64,000 bases of DNA from Siphonodentalium dalli (GCA_032622095.1 CP136062.1:13915710-13979709), one strand, 5' to 3'. Shown: positions 11,701 to 21,289, numbered from the stretch's first letter. Numbers and translations are program-made. Notes: a model not told the origin generated them from the letters alone.

Positions 11701-11845
11701 ACAAAAAACAAAAAACAAAAACAAAATCGGCGGGGCACGGAGCCAATGTTTTCATGGGGTATGGTATAACTGAACGATGACTGCGGTAGGTTTGTACTAC
11801 AGCACCTGGTAAATAATTGTTAATTAGTAGGCACAGAGAGACAGT

Positions 11846-11852
11846 ATAAAAT
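11846..11852 (+). promoter_or_regulatory. TATA-box-like motif (TATAAAA)
   Basis: TATAAAA inside the leader of the rightward zinc-finger/polymerase transcription unit. A second, TATATAAAC, lies at 12078-12086. Which of these is used, if either, cannot be told from sequence. Confidence 0.4.
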
Positions 11853-12077
11853 GCGAGGTATCCGTTAATTGGCTGACGTTTCTATTTTGAGTAAAAACAA
11901 TTTCGTTGAGAGTGTGTGTGTGTGTATCGGTTTGTGGGAGTTAATGGGGTAGTATAGCACTATAAAAATGTTCGGCTCACGAGAACAAATGCTGTAACCG
12001 GCTCAAGCCATATCGCTGACGCCCATTTCGTTTGGTCTGACGCCAATAAAGAGGGCGGATATATACGAAATGCTTAG

Positions 12078-12086
12078 TATATAAAC
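12078..12086 (+). promoter_or_regulatory. TATA-box-like motif (TATATAAAC)
   Basis: A good TATA match 1.5 kb upstream of the ATG at 13578. If it is used, a long 5' leader or an additional 5' non-coding exon would be implied. Confidence 0.35.
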
Positions 12087-12668
12087 GTCGGATTGTTATT
12101 GTTACACATTAACGTGAATATATTTCCAGCTATATATGTTATACTTTATAGTTATTTAGTTTTATTTGATAAAAGTTGGGTCACAATTGTTTTAAATCAG
12201 GAAGTATTCTATTAAGGATAAAGACAAAACCAGGTATGTATATTTATATTTATTGAATTGTCCTTACTTCCATAATTCTTGTTCAATTATAGTTTTGAGA
12301 ATATATGCTTCAAACCACTGTTACAATCTTAGTTGGGGTGGGGGTACTAACTTATAGAGAACTTATTATAGAGAACTGACCTCTTTCACCCACAAAGCTA
12401 ACTCCATTAATAAGTTTCTATCAGCTTGGGTTAATGTGGCCACACCAAAATTTAAATCCCAACACTCGAGCTCACTCTGAAGAGTTAGGGTTTGAATAGT
12501 CTTCAGAGTGAGAGCCGCGTTGAATAAGTTTTGTCAGTTTCTCTTATTCAACTGTCTTTTGCGAATAATATTGTTAGTGCCCACGGAGGCCAGCACGCCC
12601 CACCTGCGCAATTACGGTAACGTTATATTTTTTTATAATGTCTGAGACGTTTAATCTCGTAAAAGGCT

Positions 12669-13070
12669 TTACGTAAATATGGGGGGGGCGGTCTTAGGAA
12701 ATGCAGTAAATCCGGAATTACAAGTAGAAGGCGCCTTGTCATATCGCCTTTTGCTACCCTCGGGTCCTGCTTGTTTGACCTTTCTTTTCTCGGTAGTACT
12801 AGGTAGGGCGTTATAAGTAGAAGGCAAGGCATCAATAGTAGAATGAAAGTTGTTGGACGTTGATGGCAATCTTTTATTAGTAGTAGATATCTGTCAGAAG
12901 TTGCTGGTAACCTCTCACTAGAAGTACAAGGCGCAGTAAATCCAGATGTAGATGGCAAGCGGTCCGAAGTTGCTGCAGTAGTAATAGTGCACTAAATCCG
13001 CTACTAGAAATAGAATGTATTACAGATGTGTTGGAATGTGGCAGCAAGATCAGAAGAATCCTCATCGCTT
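12669..13070 (-). pseudogene. Decayed Ser/Thr/Pro-rich reading frame in Polinton left arm
   Basis: On the minus strand several short frames, each broken by frameshifts or stops, share the repeated motifs RLPSTS, SGFTA and LPST. The last frame ends after a basic patch (TEKRKVKQ and SKRRYD) and APPIFT. The repetition across frames suggests one former low-complexity, basic-tailed protein that has lost its frame at least twice. It lies opposite in direction to the polymerase gene. It could also be a simple-sequence artefact; no family is recognised. Confidence 0.35.
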
Positions 13071-13149
13071 ATTAGTATACATACGGATACCTCTATAGTG
13101 CGGGTGCTATAAGGTTATGAATTGTGATTATATATAGTGAACAGAGAAA

Positions 13150-13462
13150 ATGTTGGCACAAACATATAAGTCTAACACCTAGATAATTGCGATGGAAGTA
13201 TTACCAGGCAACAGCTGTGGAGGGCTTATGTATGCTCCGGTCTATTTTAGTCTTAATTATCAATGTGTACGTATGCGAGCTAATATATTGTACAGTGAGG
13301 CACCATGCCAAAAAATGTTGGCACGGACCAATAAGTCGAGCACCCAGATAATTGCCAGGAAATACTGCCAGGTAACCGGCGTAAGCATGCTCTGGTCTGT
13401 TTTAGTCTTAATTATCCTTGTGTATGTATGTCGGGAGCCAATATATATATATATATTGTAGC
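13150..13462. repeat. Direct repeat of about 165 bp (two copies)
   Basis: Copy 1 (about 13150-13298) and copy 2 (about 13318-13462) share TGTTGGCAC, AGATAATTGC, ATTTTAGTCTTAATTATC and GCTAATATATT-like segments, with roughly 80 percent identity by eye. The repeat lies just upstream of the split start codon of the zinc-finger gene and may be part of its control region (inference). Confidence 0.6.
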
Positions 13463-13577
13463 GGGTTTAGTCTACTTTCCTATGCAGGTAAACTAACACT
13501 ACAGAGTTTGCTAAATCTGACGACAGAAATACGAGCTTTAGTGTCAACAGTTGGAATTTCTAAACGGAAATAACACA

Positions 13578-14375
13578 ATGGTATGTATAAGTTAATAAAA
13601 CAATTTTTTTTTTTTTTTTTCCAAAAAAATTAAACTTAATTTTTTTTTTCCCCATTTTTTTCTCCTTTTTTTCTTTTTTTTCTCAACAATATAGTCATGT
13701 GATATATCAAATTACTCGTCTCGACGTATCGACTACAATGCAGCAATTTTTATCAAACTTATATGTATATATTTTGAATTATTTAAAGAAATGTTATAAC
13801 ACCACTATTTCCAAATGCTAAACTTTGGGGTTATATTACTGCCCTATATCAAAATGTTTTTTTTTCCTTTTTTTTTCTTCTTCTTACTCCTTTTATTCCC
13901 TTTTAGGAAATCAACCGCGACAAAGTACCATCACCACCACCACTATTATCTTCTATTGTATCAAACACAAAGAGATATCAAGAAAAATGTCCGAAGTGGG
14001 AATATATTTGCCAATCAAATGTCGACAAGCTTAATCATGAAGATTTACATAGGATATTGGATAATATCTGCCAAACGTATTCAGTGAGTATTATCTTTGT
14101 ATGTATAGTTTTATTTATTATACCTAAATAAATTTTCTAATTGTAGGGGAAACAAATTCTGTGGAATTCAATTATTTATTTACTTCTATTTAAAGGTTAC
14201 TCCCAGCGAATTCGCCTGCAGTCAGTGTGACAATGTGTATACTCAGAAGAACAACCTCTCTCGCCACTCGCGGGCGCAACACGACGGTATTCAATACCCG
14301 TGTTCAAAATGCGGTAAACTGTTTAAATACAGAAGTGATAGCGTGAAACACGAGAAGACATGCGCAAGTGTGTGA
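13578..14375 (+). CDS. Short spliced zinc-finger protein (5' exons of the polymerase unit)
   Basis: The inferred exons are 13578-13580 (ATG only, directly followed by donor GTATGT), 13907-14083 and 14196-14375. The 13907 exon follows a very strong polypyrimidine tract and TTTTAG; it is open, phase 0, 59 codons (EINRDKVPSPPP...NICQTYS), and ends at the donor GTGAGTA. The 14196 exon follows TTTAAAG and encodes two fingers, FACSQC...RAQH (C2H2) and YPCSKC...EKTC (C2HC), then stops at TGA 14373-14375 just before a donor GTATGT at 14380. The product would be about 119 aa, a nuclear DNA-binding type. The 14196 exon is a duplicate of the first fingers of the polymerase exon at 14543. Splicing 14083 to 14543 also keeps phase 0 and would give the full polymerase instead. 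The splice structure is inferred, not proven. Confidence 0.55.
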
Positions 14376-14542
14376 CAAGGTATGTATCATATATGTTTAA
14401 TGGTAAAAATAAAAAATAAAATAAAAAAAAAAACCTTTTGCTGTAGGTGGGATAGCTATTATATAATTATGTACCAAATATATACCTACATGTATATATA
14501 TATATACGACGCAGTATGAGTATTATTTATTTTTATTTTCAG

Positions 14543-17500
14543 GAGGTCGTATTCGCCTGCGATCGGTGTGCCAAGGTGTTTACCCAAAAGAAAAACCTAG
14601 CTCGTCACGAGCGGAAGCAACACGACGGCGTTCAATATCTGTGCTCAAAATGTAGTAAAGTATACAAATACAGAAGCGATAGGGTAAAACACGAGAAGGT
14701 ATGCCCGGGTACCCGGACCTCGCATTCGTGTTCAATATGTTCGAAGTCGTTCGAAGATAAAAGCAACAAAAAGAAACACGAACTGATATGTGTCGGTACC
14801 CACCACGTGTGTGACGTTTGTCAAATGAGATGTGCTACGGCGGGGGGACTCAGACAGCATAACAACACTCATCAACGACAACAGAAAAGAAAACGTAGCG
14901 ATATAACCTATTCCGTAGCGGCCAAACGTCCTAAAAGGAAAGTACCAATAAATTGTTATTGCTGTCGCCAATGCACCGAAAAATTCCCTAATCGTGACGA
15001 GTTATATCTACACAGAAAAAATATACACTTTCAAACCGGGGGTGGTATACAGAAAAAACCGTGGGGAGATGAGCCATCTCCTTGGCAACATAACACCGGA
15101 TCGAATGACTCTGATTTAGAAGAAGTGTATTTAGCCAATAGGGACATAATATTACAACAACTCAAGAAAGGAGCGATATATAACTTATACAATTTCCCAC
15201 TAACCAACCAGGTCACTATAAAAACATTGATCACTTGTATAAGAAAAATATATAAGGACAAGAATAGTGCTATGCGCGTAAACCTAATGTTCGGAGTAAT
15301 ATTGAAGAACAAAGAAAATGGCAGATACCGCTACTACGCCCCGTATATAAACAGCGCCGTATTTGATACCCCAATGTACATTTCCAGGAGGCCGGATATC
15401 AGAAATCTGAAATCCAGATTGAGTGAAATGGATATGACCGCAGTTCTGCTGAAATCGAGACCGGACACCGCCTGGGTTCCGGTGTTAATAACCAACGTAA
15501 ATTTCGAGGTTTTCGGCTTGAACTATCCCGTAGGAAGAGGGGACGCCCCAGATTATCTCGCGCGAAAGAAGAGTATTCACACTCTAATCAACAATGTACG
15601 AGGCGAACGACGATACAACGACAACCTATGCGCTTTTCGCTGTATCGCGCTCCACAAAGGATATAAACTTTATAATCTGGAAAATGCGACCAAGCAATAT
15701 TTCAGCGAGTGGAAAAAGTATAAATCAATCGGCAAGCACTTCGATGGGGTATGCTTCGAAGAGTTTCCCGACCTCGAAAAATTGTTCAATCTAAACCTGG
15801 AGGTCTACAATTTGAACGAAGAGGGTTTCGCCATATCAGTGTACATGTCTAGGGGAAAGCACGATACAACCTTAAACGTCAATATTTACGAAAATCATAT
15901 GATGTATATAAAGAATTTCGCTCAATATGCGAGCAAGTACCAATGCGTCAGCTGCGATCGCCACTTTCCGAAATCTCGTGACTTATGACGCCACCAAGTG
16001 ATTTGCGTCAACCAGACGGAGTTCATATACCCCAGTGGTTTTTAAAAGGATTTCGAAAGCATCTTTGTCCAGTTGGAACAACAGGGTATACACGTACCGA
16101 AGAACGAGTGAATATACCGTGGTTTATTTGTTTCGATTACGAGTCGCTGCTTCAAAAGGTGGACAATAACGTGGCCGGTCAGAATCTTGAATGGATTCAG
16201 AGACACGTACCCGTAAGTGTGTCTATCAGCAGTAATATCGAAGGACATACTGAACCTTTCTGTATAGTGGAACCCGACACTAATACTCTGGTGGAATGTA
16301 TGGTGGCTTCTATGTACGAGATATACGCGACCGTCTCTGAGTTGGCTGAGGATAAATGGGGTTGATGGTGCAAGAAATTAACGAGAAAATAAAGGCTAAT
16401 GATGATGATGATGATGATACTGATCATGATGATGATGATGATGATGACGACGACGGCAGTAAGAAGAAGAGGAAGAAGCACACAACCCTAAGTAGTTTAC
16501 TCGGAAAATTCTCTCAATATATGTCTCAAGTCCCCGTCTTGGGATTTAACTCATCAAACTATGACTTGAATTTGATTAAGATTTGCCTAGCCAGACACCT
16601 GAACTTACACGACGAGGAGCGAGTTTTTGTGGTCAAGAAGAACAACTCGTACATGTGTATAGCTTCTAAGCGACTCAAATTCCTCGATATATCTCATTAC
16701 CTGTCGCCGGGTTCGTCTTACGTGAAATTCCTCAAGGCGTACGACGTCAAAGAAACGAAAGGCTTCTTTCCCTACGACTCTTTTGACGATATCGACAAGT
16801 TGAATGCGAAGCGACTACCGCCTCACGAGGCCTTCTACAACTCGATGTCAAAATCAAATATCAGCGAAGCCGACTACGCTTACTGTCAGCTCGTGGGGGA
16901 AACTGATGGCATGTCGACCTTTAAAGACTTTCTCGTATGGTACAACAACAGAGACGTCAAACCCTTCGTCACTGCGGTCGAACGTTTGCAAACATTTTAT
17001 TTCGATCAAAATATCCACGTCTTCAAAACCGCTATATCAGTACCTGGAATCGCCAGGCAATTGGCCTTTCGTGCCGCACGTGAAAACGACGCGAACTTCG
17101 CGCTGTTCGGAAAGAACAATTCGTCTTTATTCAAAACGGTGAAGGATAATCTCACGGGAGGGCCCGCGATAATCTTTACGAGAAATCACTGCGGCGGAAA
17201 AACATTTATCAGAGCCGGGAGCGATTTATGTCAATCAGTACAGGGCTTCGACGCCAACGCCCTTTATTTGAATTCCTTTGAGAAAGAGATGCCGGTCGGT
17301 GCTTATATTATAAGAAGGGCCGAGAACGAATTCAAACCCGAATTACGAGATAAATTCTTATCCGCCTATCATTGGATGGATTGGCTCACGTGTCACGAAG
17401 GTCTAGATATCCAACACAAAATGAACAGCGGCTTCGAAGTACGAATCGGCAAATTTCCGGTCGACGGTTTTCAACCGGCTAAAGACGAACACAGTCGAGC

Positions 17501-17894
17501 CATTATTTTCCAATTCCACGGCTGTTGGTTTCACGGACATTCGGGTTGTTCAGTCACCCGTAATATCACGAACGAGAAATGGTTGAAGACTAGAGAAGCC
17601 AAATTTAAAAAAACGAACGATTCCACCGAATATTTCCGAAGTTTGGGTTACGAAGTCAGAGAAATATGGGAATACGAATATAAAGAATACTGCCGAAATA
17701 CTCCGAGGATCTACCAATTCATCAACGCTACGAGGCCTCAATTTTTCCGTCGCCACAGACGACGGGTGAGCGAGGAAGAGATTTTGAAAGGTATCACAGA
17801 CAATGAGCTGTTCGGAATGATCGAGGTCGATATAGAAGTTCCCGTCGAATGGCCGACTTCGCTGCCCTCGACACCCGCACTCGATCCTCAGTAA
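14543..17894 (+). pseudogene. Protein-primed DNA polymerase B (Polinton pPolB), broken and 3'-truncated
   Basis: A large exon after the acceptor TTTTCAG (14537-14542). The N-terminus carries five zinc fingers (C2H2 or C2HC, in the first 170 residues), followed by a domain typical of Polinton/adintovirus polymerases. The 3'-5' exonuclease motifs follow: Exo I FDYES near 16134, Exo II GFNSSNYD near 16545 and Exo III YAYCQLVGETD near 16880. Motif A is GFDANALYLNSF near 17248, followed by the family's FHGCWFHGH and EIWEYEYKE segments. Breaks are an in-frame TGA at 15986-15988, a frame change between there and about 16045, and another around 16356-16366 just before a (GAT)n run. The frame ends at 17892-17894, before motifs B and C, so the catalytic palm is incomplete. 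It cannot be an active polymerase as it stands. The 3' end coincides with the truncated end of the integrase gene. Confidence 0.88.
16398..16458 (+). repeat. GAT/GAC trinucleotide run inside the polymerase gene
   Basis: About twenty GAT/GAC codons (poly-Asp) followed by a Lys/Arg-rich stretch lie between the Exo I and Exo II motifs, immediately after a frame change. The microsatellite may have expanded after the gene lost function, or it may be a tolerated acidic linker. Confidence 0.8.
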
Positions 17895-18778
17895 TCTTTC
17901 AGGCAGAATTGCGGAATACCCTGTTTCATAAATCTCTCCGTTATAACGAATAATTCGCGGGTCCAACGTTCGTCGTATTCTCTCTGAAACGTCCTGCGTA
18001 GGTACGATATTCGGACTAAATCACCCACTTTGAAGTTATATTTTAGTCGTTTGTTAACCTCGTTGGTTTGATATAGTAAGTTCCACAGGGCTGCAGAGTC
18101 ATCTCGTTTGACGCTCGCCGGTCGTCTCTTGATAGTGCGATGATAGGTATTATTATAACTTTCGGTAACTTCGGCGATTACGTTGACCCATTTATGCATC
18201 TGGTTATGTGTCATATAGTGGGTGAGACGCATTTTTATACTTTTAATCGCTCGTTCCGCGTAGTTGGCTTTACAGATATTGTTGGTGGTAAAATAATCAA
18301 CGCGTTTAGATTTAAGGTATCTTTTTAATTGAACATTGACGTACTCAGTGCCGGGGTCAGATCTTAACTTTTGCGGAACTCTTCCCTCTGAGAATATAGT
18401 TTCAAAAGCTCGTACTATTTCCTTAGCAGTCTTCGTCCGCAGTGGTACGGTCCATACGTACTTAGACATAATATCTATAGCCAAATTGAAATATAAATAC
18501 CCGTCATTATCGAGTCCGTACTTTTCCATATACGCGGTGTCTACGTCCCATTGATAATCCACAGTCGGCGTTACGACTTTCCTTCTCCGGAACTTTCGTT
18601 TGTCTTCTTTGTGTAGGGAATAGCTTTCTTGTTTAGAAAGCCAATCTTTTATTTTGTTTCTATTCAAGACGAATTTACCTTCCTTACGCGTTATTCTATA
18701 CAGCTTGTCGGCTCCAGCATACGCAGCTGCGTGGGTGGGGGCATAATATATAGTCTTCAGGTACTCTTCGTATTTCAT
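17888..18778 (-). CDS. Polinton integrase (retroviral-type DDE), C-terminus truncated
   Basis: The start is the ATG at 18778 (MKYEEYLKTIYY); an upstream GTG extends the frame but is not a eukaryotic start. The 297-residue frame has the Polinton integrase N-terminal pattern (YAGADKLYR...DWLSKQESYSLHK) and the catalytic triad in WDVD (about D80), RSDPGTEYVN (about D141) and YAERAIKSIK (about E175). It also has a C-terminal DNA-binding segment (FKVGDLVRISYLR...QFCLKDY). The enzyme joins element ends to target DNA and makes the 6-bp duplication. The frame stops directly after KDY, where relatives continue for a few dozen residues. It stops at the same junction where the convergent polymerase ends, so both were cut by one deletion. 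The catalytic core is intact. Confidence 0.92.
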   Translation of the reverse strand: MKYEEYLKTIYYAPTHAAAYAGADKLYRITRKEGKFVLNRNKIKDWLSKQESYSLHKEDKRKFRRRKVVTPTVDYQWDVDTAYMEKYGLDNDGYLYFNLAIDIMSKYVWTVPLRTKTAKEIVRAFETIFSEGRVPQKLRSDPGTEYVNVQLKRYLKSKRVDYFTTNNICKANYAERAIKSIKMRLTHYMTHNQMHKWVNVIAEVTESYNNTYHRTIKRRPASVKRDDSAALWNLLYQTNEVNKRLKYNFKVGDLVRISYLRRTFQREYDERWTRELFVITERFMKQGIPQFCLKDY

Positions 18779-18782
18779 AATT

Positions 18783-19088
18783 TCAACCACTTAAGTCTTT
18801 TCTGTTTGTTAATTTAATTCTCTTTCGCTTCAGCGGTATTCCGGGCGGCGGTGGTAAGGAGATACCTAATCCTAATTGCGTTTTATACGCCTCTGTTTGA
18901 GTGGACCGGGTGGAGACTTCTTCTTCAGATTTATTGCGTTCCTTTATTTGGTAGTCAGGTTTAATTCGGGGTTCGTGAGTCTCAGTTGTTATCGCCTTAT
19001 TGTCGTTATTTACGACCTCGTCCTGAGTGGTTTGACCCGAAAGTAGGTGTTGAAATCTTTCATTCGATAGTAATACCATCTTTTTCAT
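18783..19088 (-). CDS. Small basic/acidic Polinton protein, 101 aa, unknown function
   Basis: An ATG-started frame (MKKMVLLSNERFQHLL) that ends four bases before the integrase ATG, as in a tightly packed element. It is hydrophilic, with a Ser/Glu/Thr-rich middle, a PPPPGIPLKRKRIK proline-plus-basic segment near the C-terminus that could act as a nuclear or DNA-binding signal, and no membrane segment. Many Polintons have a short frame of this kind next to the integrase, but I do not recognise a defined family. Confidence 0.65.
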   Translation of the reverse strand: MKKMVLLSNERFQHLLSGQTTQDEVVNNDNKAITTETHEPRIKPDYQIKERNKSEEEVSTRSTQTEAYKTQLGLGISLPPPPGIPLKRKRIKLTNRKDLSG

Positions 19089-19130
19089 CTCGACTCTACG
19101 CGTTCACATGCGCATATGGTTAGATATTTT

Positions 19131-19772
19131 TTATGCGTTCTGATATATAATAGTATCCTCGCCCGGAAATATTTTGGATCTTACTCGATATGCGCCGCTA
19201 GATGTAGGCGCTAAATCGAGTACTAGGCACCCGAAATTTTCTGAGGTGGCGTCCCTGTACGCTTCTAATATAAATTTACTTTGACCCGGAAACGCCTGCC
19301 GGGCTAAATACTGCAACTGGGTAACGTCTCGAGGATTCTTCATAAGCACGTTTATATGAGTATTGAGATTGATAGTTCTTCCGTACCGCCCCTTGTTGAT
19401 ATGGTTTTGATTCAGATATATCACCGTCAGATTACGGTGATGCATACCTTTCACAAATAGATTCTCCATCTCGCTCGATGATAACACGGTATCCATCAAG
19501 TCATCCAAAACGACCACGTTACATTTATTCGAATCTGATATATCTCTCAAATCTTTTTCATCGGATACACCCTCGCGAAACGAAATAAACGAGAGTTCTC
19601 TAGCTATTTGATCGTACAAACGTTGATATATTCCGTAACAATATAGTACACGATCTGGTGCTTGTGAGAACATTTCATCTTTATATTTCAACAAACGATA
19701 CAACCAAGTAGTTTTTCCCGAACACGTAGCTCCGGAAATAGCGATCGACGTGTTGCTCGTAAAAGGATACAT
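19131..19772 (-). CDS. Packaging ATPase of the A32/FtsK-HerA type
   Basis: Intact frame of 213 residues from ATG at 19772. Walker A is GATCSGKTT (residues 14-22) and Walker B VVVLDDLM (86-93). It has the Polinton-typical MHHRNLTVIYLNQN sensor region (110-123) and MKNPRD (144-149), then LARQAFPGQSKF and AYRDAT. The length matches known Polinton ATPases. The family is thought to drive genome packaging into capsids, which makes the absence of visible capsid genes here notable. A TATATAAA motif lies 36 bp upstream of the ATG (19808-19815). No break is visible. Confidence 0.93.
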   Translation of the reverse strand: MYPFTSNTSIAISGATCSGKTTWLYRLLKYKDEMFSQAPDRVLYCYGIYQRLYDQIARELSFISFREGVSDEKDLRDISDSNKCNVVVLDDLMDTVLSSSEMENLFVKGMHHRNLTVIYLNQNHINKGRYGRTINLNTHINVLMKNPRDVTQLQYLARQAFPGQSKFILEAYRDATSENFGCLVLDLAPTSSGAYRVRSKIFPGEDTIIYQNA

Positions 19773-19807
19773 AGTTGAATAACCGTTATCGGCGGTATTA
19801 GTGCTAA

Positions 19808-19815
19808 TTTATATA
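19808..19815 (-). promoter_or_regulatory. TATA-box-like motif before the ATPase gene
   Basis: On the minus strand TATATAAA sits 36 bases before the ATPase ATG. This spacing implies a very short 5' leader if it is used as a core promoter (inference). Confidence 0.45.
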
Positions 19816-20061
19816 TCTGAGAAAAGGTAAGAGAGATATATCGATCGAATAGAGGGGGGGAATAATAAAAGACGAAAACACAATAATTAAATACGTATAT
19901 TGTTTAATCCATTATAGAATACAGTACTTCCGTTGAACGCTCCAAGAGAAAGTTGGTTCCTTGCCACGAGCTCTGATATTAGTTCGTTTTTGTTTTTGTT
20001 TTTTTTTGTATATCCGATACCCCACTTGGGTGGGCGGGATACGTGTTCATAAACGTCCGCT
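19816..20061. other. Short intergenic stretch between ATPase and PC4-like genes
   Basis: No gene is seen. It contains a G-run (GGGGGGGAATAATAAAAG near 19854), a T-rich TTTTTGTTTTTG run near 19987-20007 and the 3' flank of the PC4-like frame. Confidence 0.5.
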
Positions 20062-20817
20062 TCAGAGTACTTCTTTTCGAATATCAGACTCGGTGATAAC
20101 GATATTTTGAAATTGTTCGTAGGTCACCGTCCTTTCAATGTTTTTGGCTTCGTCTTTAGACACACGAAATAACTCGCTTTCATCAGTTGTATTGAAAGCG
20201 ATAGCGAATAACCCCGGCCACATTTGGTTAGGCTGTAAACACACGTCGTGATCGTTTTGGCTGGGTCTGTTATTTATAAAGCCGTAACAAGTTTTTTCCA
20301 CTTCAACGCGTAATTGCTTTCGATCCAGTTCGGCGTAAATATTAATTAACAATCCACGTAGATCGTCGCAGTGTGTGGCCGGAACGGGTGTTAATAGCTC
20401 TTCCTGTTCCTTTATACTTTGGTCTATCTTCTGTATATTCTTCTTCAATTCGTCCAATTCTTGAGTTTTGAGAGTGATTCCGTACGATGACGGGTTGAGA
20501 TTTCCGTCGTTTCGATAAAACTTGCGGATATGTATTAGGGTACATCCCGCGTAAATACAAACGTTGATATATCTGTCCCTTCCCAAGTAAATCATATCCA
20601 TTTCCGTCCCGTCTATTCCTTGAATACTACTGTGAATTTCGTATTCGATAACGGCTAAGTTTGCTTTAAGAATTTCGTATTCTCCAATATGCAAACTGGT
20701 ACCGGTTTTGGAAGGTTTAAGGTTTCAATCCTGCATGTAATATCTCCTTATATGCACATTCACTATACCTTCGTAGGAAGACAAGTCTGCGTAAATATCT
20801 CTACCGAGGTAAATCAT
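20062..20817 (-). pseudogene. Tandem PC4-like (transcriptional coactivator p15/Sub1 fold) protein with an internal stop
   Basis: The frame opens at ATG 20817 with MIYLGRDIYADL...NVHIRRYY, the first half of a PC4-type module. It meets TGA at 20725-20727 and continues in the same frame with the module's second half. From ATG 20694 a 210-residue frame follows: it begins with the rest of module 1, then carries a complete second module (YLGRDRYINVCIYAG, LIHIRKFYRNDG, SYGITLKTQELDEL, residues about 35-90). A coiled-coil-like LKKNIQKIDQSIKEQEELL and a C-terminal region of unknown fold complete it. PC4 proteins bind single-stranded DNA and assist transcription or replication (family knowledge). A TATATAAA lies 55 bp upstream. 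The product may be broken, or only the 210-residue part may be made. The PC4 assignment rests on motif recognition. Confidence 0.7.
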
Positions 20818-20871
20818 TTTGTCCCTGGAGAAACTAACAGAATATACTAAACGTCTGTGTTACGTTCGTAC

Positions 20872-20879
20872 TTTATATA
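20872..20879 (-). promoter_or_regulatory. TATA-box-like motif before the PC4-like gene
   Basis: TATATAAA on the minus strand, 55 bases before the ATG at 20817. It is in a similar arrangement to the ATPase promoter motif, so late-type genes of this arm may each have their own TATA box (inference). Confidence 0.45.
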
Positions 20880-20967
20880 CCGGTAGCTGAACTGGCTCGA
20901 ACCGGTTTTATCCAGAATACCTCCCGCTCAGCGTTATTTTGGGTGTGTTATATATAGATCTTCCTAA

Positions 20968-21231
20968 TTAGGTTATAGATACTTCGCTGATAGTGCGTTG
21001 CATAGACGGGGCCGGTAGCATATAACCCAGGCATCCGCTTACTAAACTCGTCCAGAATGGCGTTTGATTTGTTCCTGCACTTAGATTTACCAAGCTTACG
21101 ACGATCACTATCATAATAACGGTTACCTGGCAGAAATATACAATTTGCGCACGAGAAATTTCTCTACCCATCCAATCCCATTTAGTCGACCTGTTGGACA
21201 GCGCTCTCTCTATAGTGTCAACGTCATCCAT
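20968..21231 (-). CDS. Small two-transmembrane Polinton protein, 87 aa
   Basis: An ATG-started frame. A charged N-terminus of about 28 residues is followed by a strong hydrophobic helix (about residues 29-51, IVYFCQVTVIMIVIVVSLVN), a short NLSAGTNQTP loop and a second hydrophobic stretch ending GCLGYMLPAP (about 59-74). From memory, small membrane proteins with a W-x(n)-GY-hydrophobic-P ending recur in Polintons and may be virion-membrane or cell-membrane proteins; the function is unknown. The NLS and NQT sites could be glycosylated if lumenal. Confidence 0.7.
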   Translation of the reverse strand: MDDVDTIERALSNRSTKWDWMGREISRAQIVYFCQVTVIMIVIVVSLVNLSAGTNQTPFWTSLVSGCLGYMLPAPSMQRTISEVSIT

Positions 21232-21289
21232 CGCACGAAGTGATTAGGGAACTGTCGGGTGTACTGCCCTCGTATTTCCTTATAAGTAA

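Larger units (their letters stand above)
11701..13577. other. Polinton left arm, non-coding leader with promoter motifs
   Basis: This stretch between the left inverted repeat and the first start codon holds no intact gene. It contains A-rich CAAAAAACAAAAAC repeats at 11701-11725, TATA-like motifs (see 11846 and 12078), an inverted pair around CTCTGAAGAGT / CTTCAGAGTGAGA near 12473-12515, a decayed Ser/Thr-rich reading frame (12669-13070, minus), and a direct repeat at 13150-13462. Confidence 0.6.

Noticed and set aside
14732-15312. Minus-strand frames opposite the zinc-finger region
   Set aside because: Shadows of the coding plus strand, without motifs.
15986-15988. TGA recoding (alternative genetic code) in the Polinton
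   Set aside because: Two in-frame TGAs (here and at 20725) might suggest recoding. True frameshifts are also present, however, and TGA terminates other frames normally, so point mutation is simpler.
17550-17966. 138-codon minus-strand frame inside the polymerase gene
   Set aside because: Antisense shadow of the polymerase frame. The polymerase motifs are on the plus strand and no family matches the shadow.
17888-18778. Integrase as evidence for an LTR retrotransposon
   Set aside because: No reverse transcriptase, RNase H, protease or LTRs are nearby. The neighbouring ATPase, polymerase B and 6-bp duplication with AG ends identify a Polinton.
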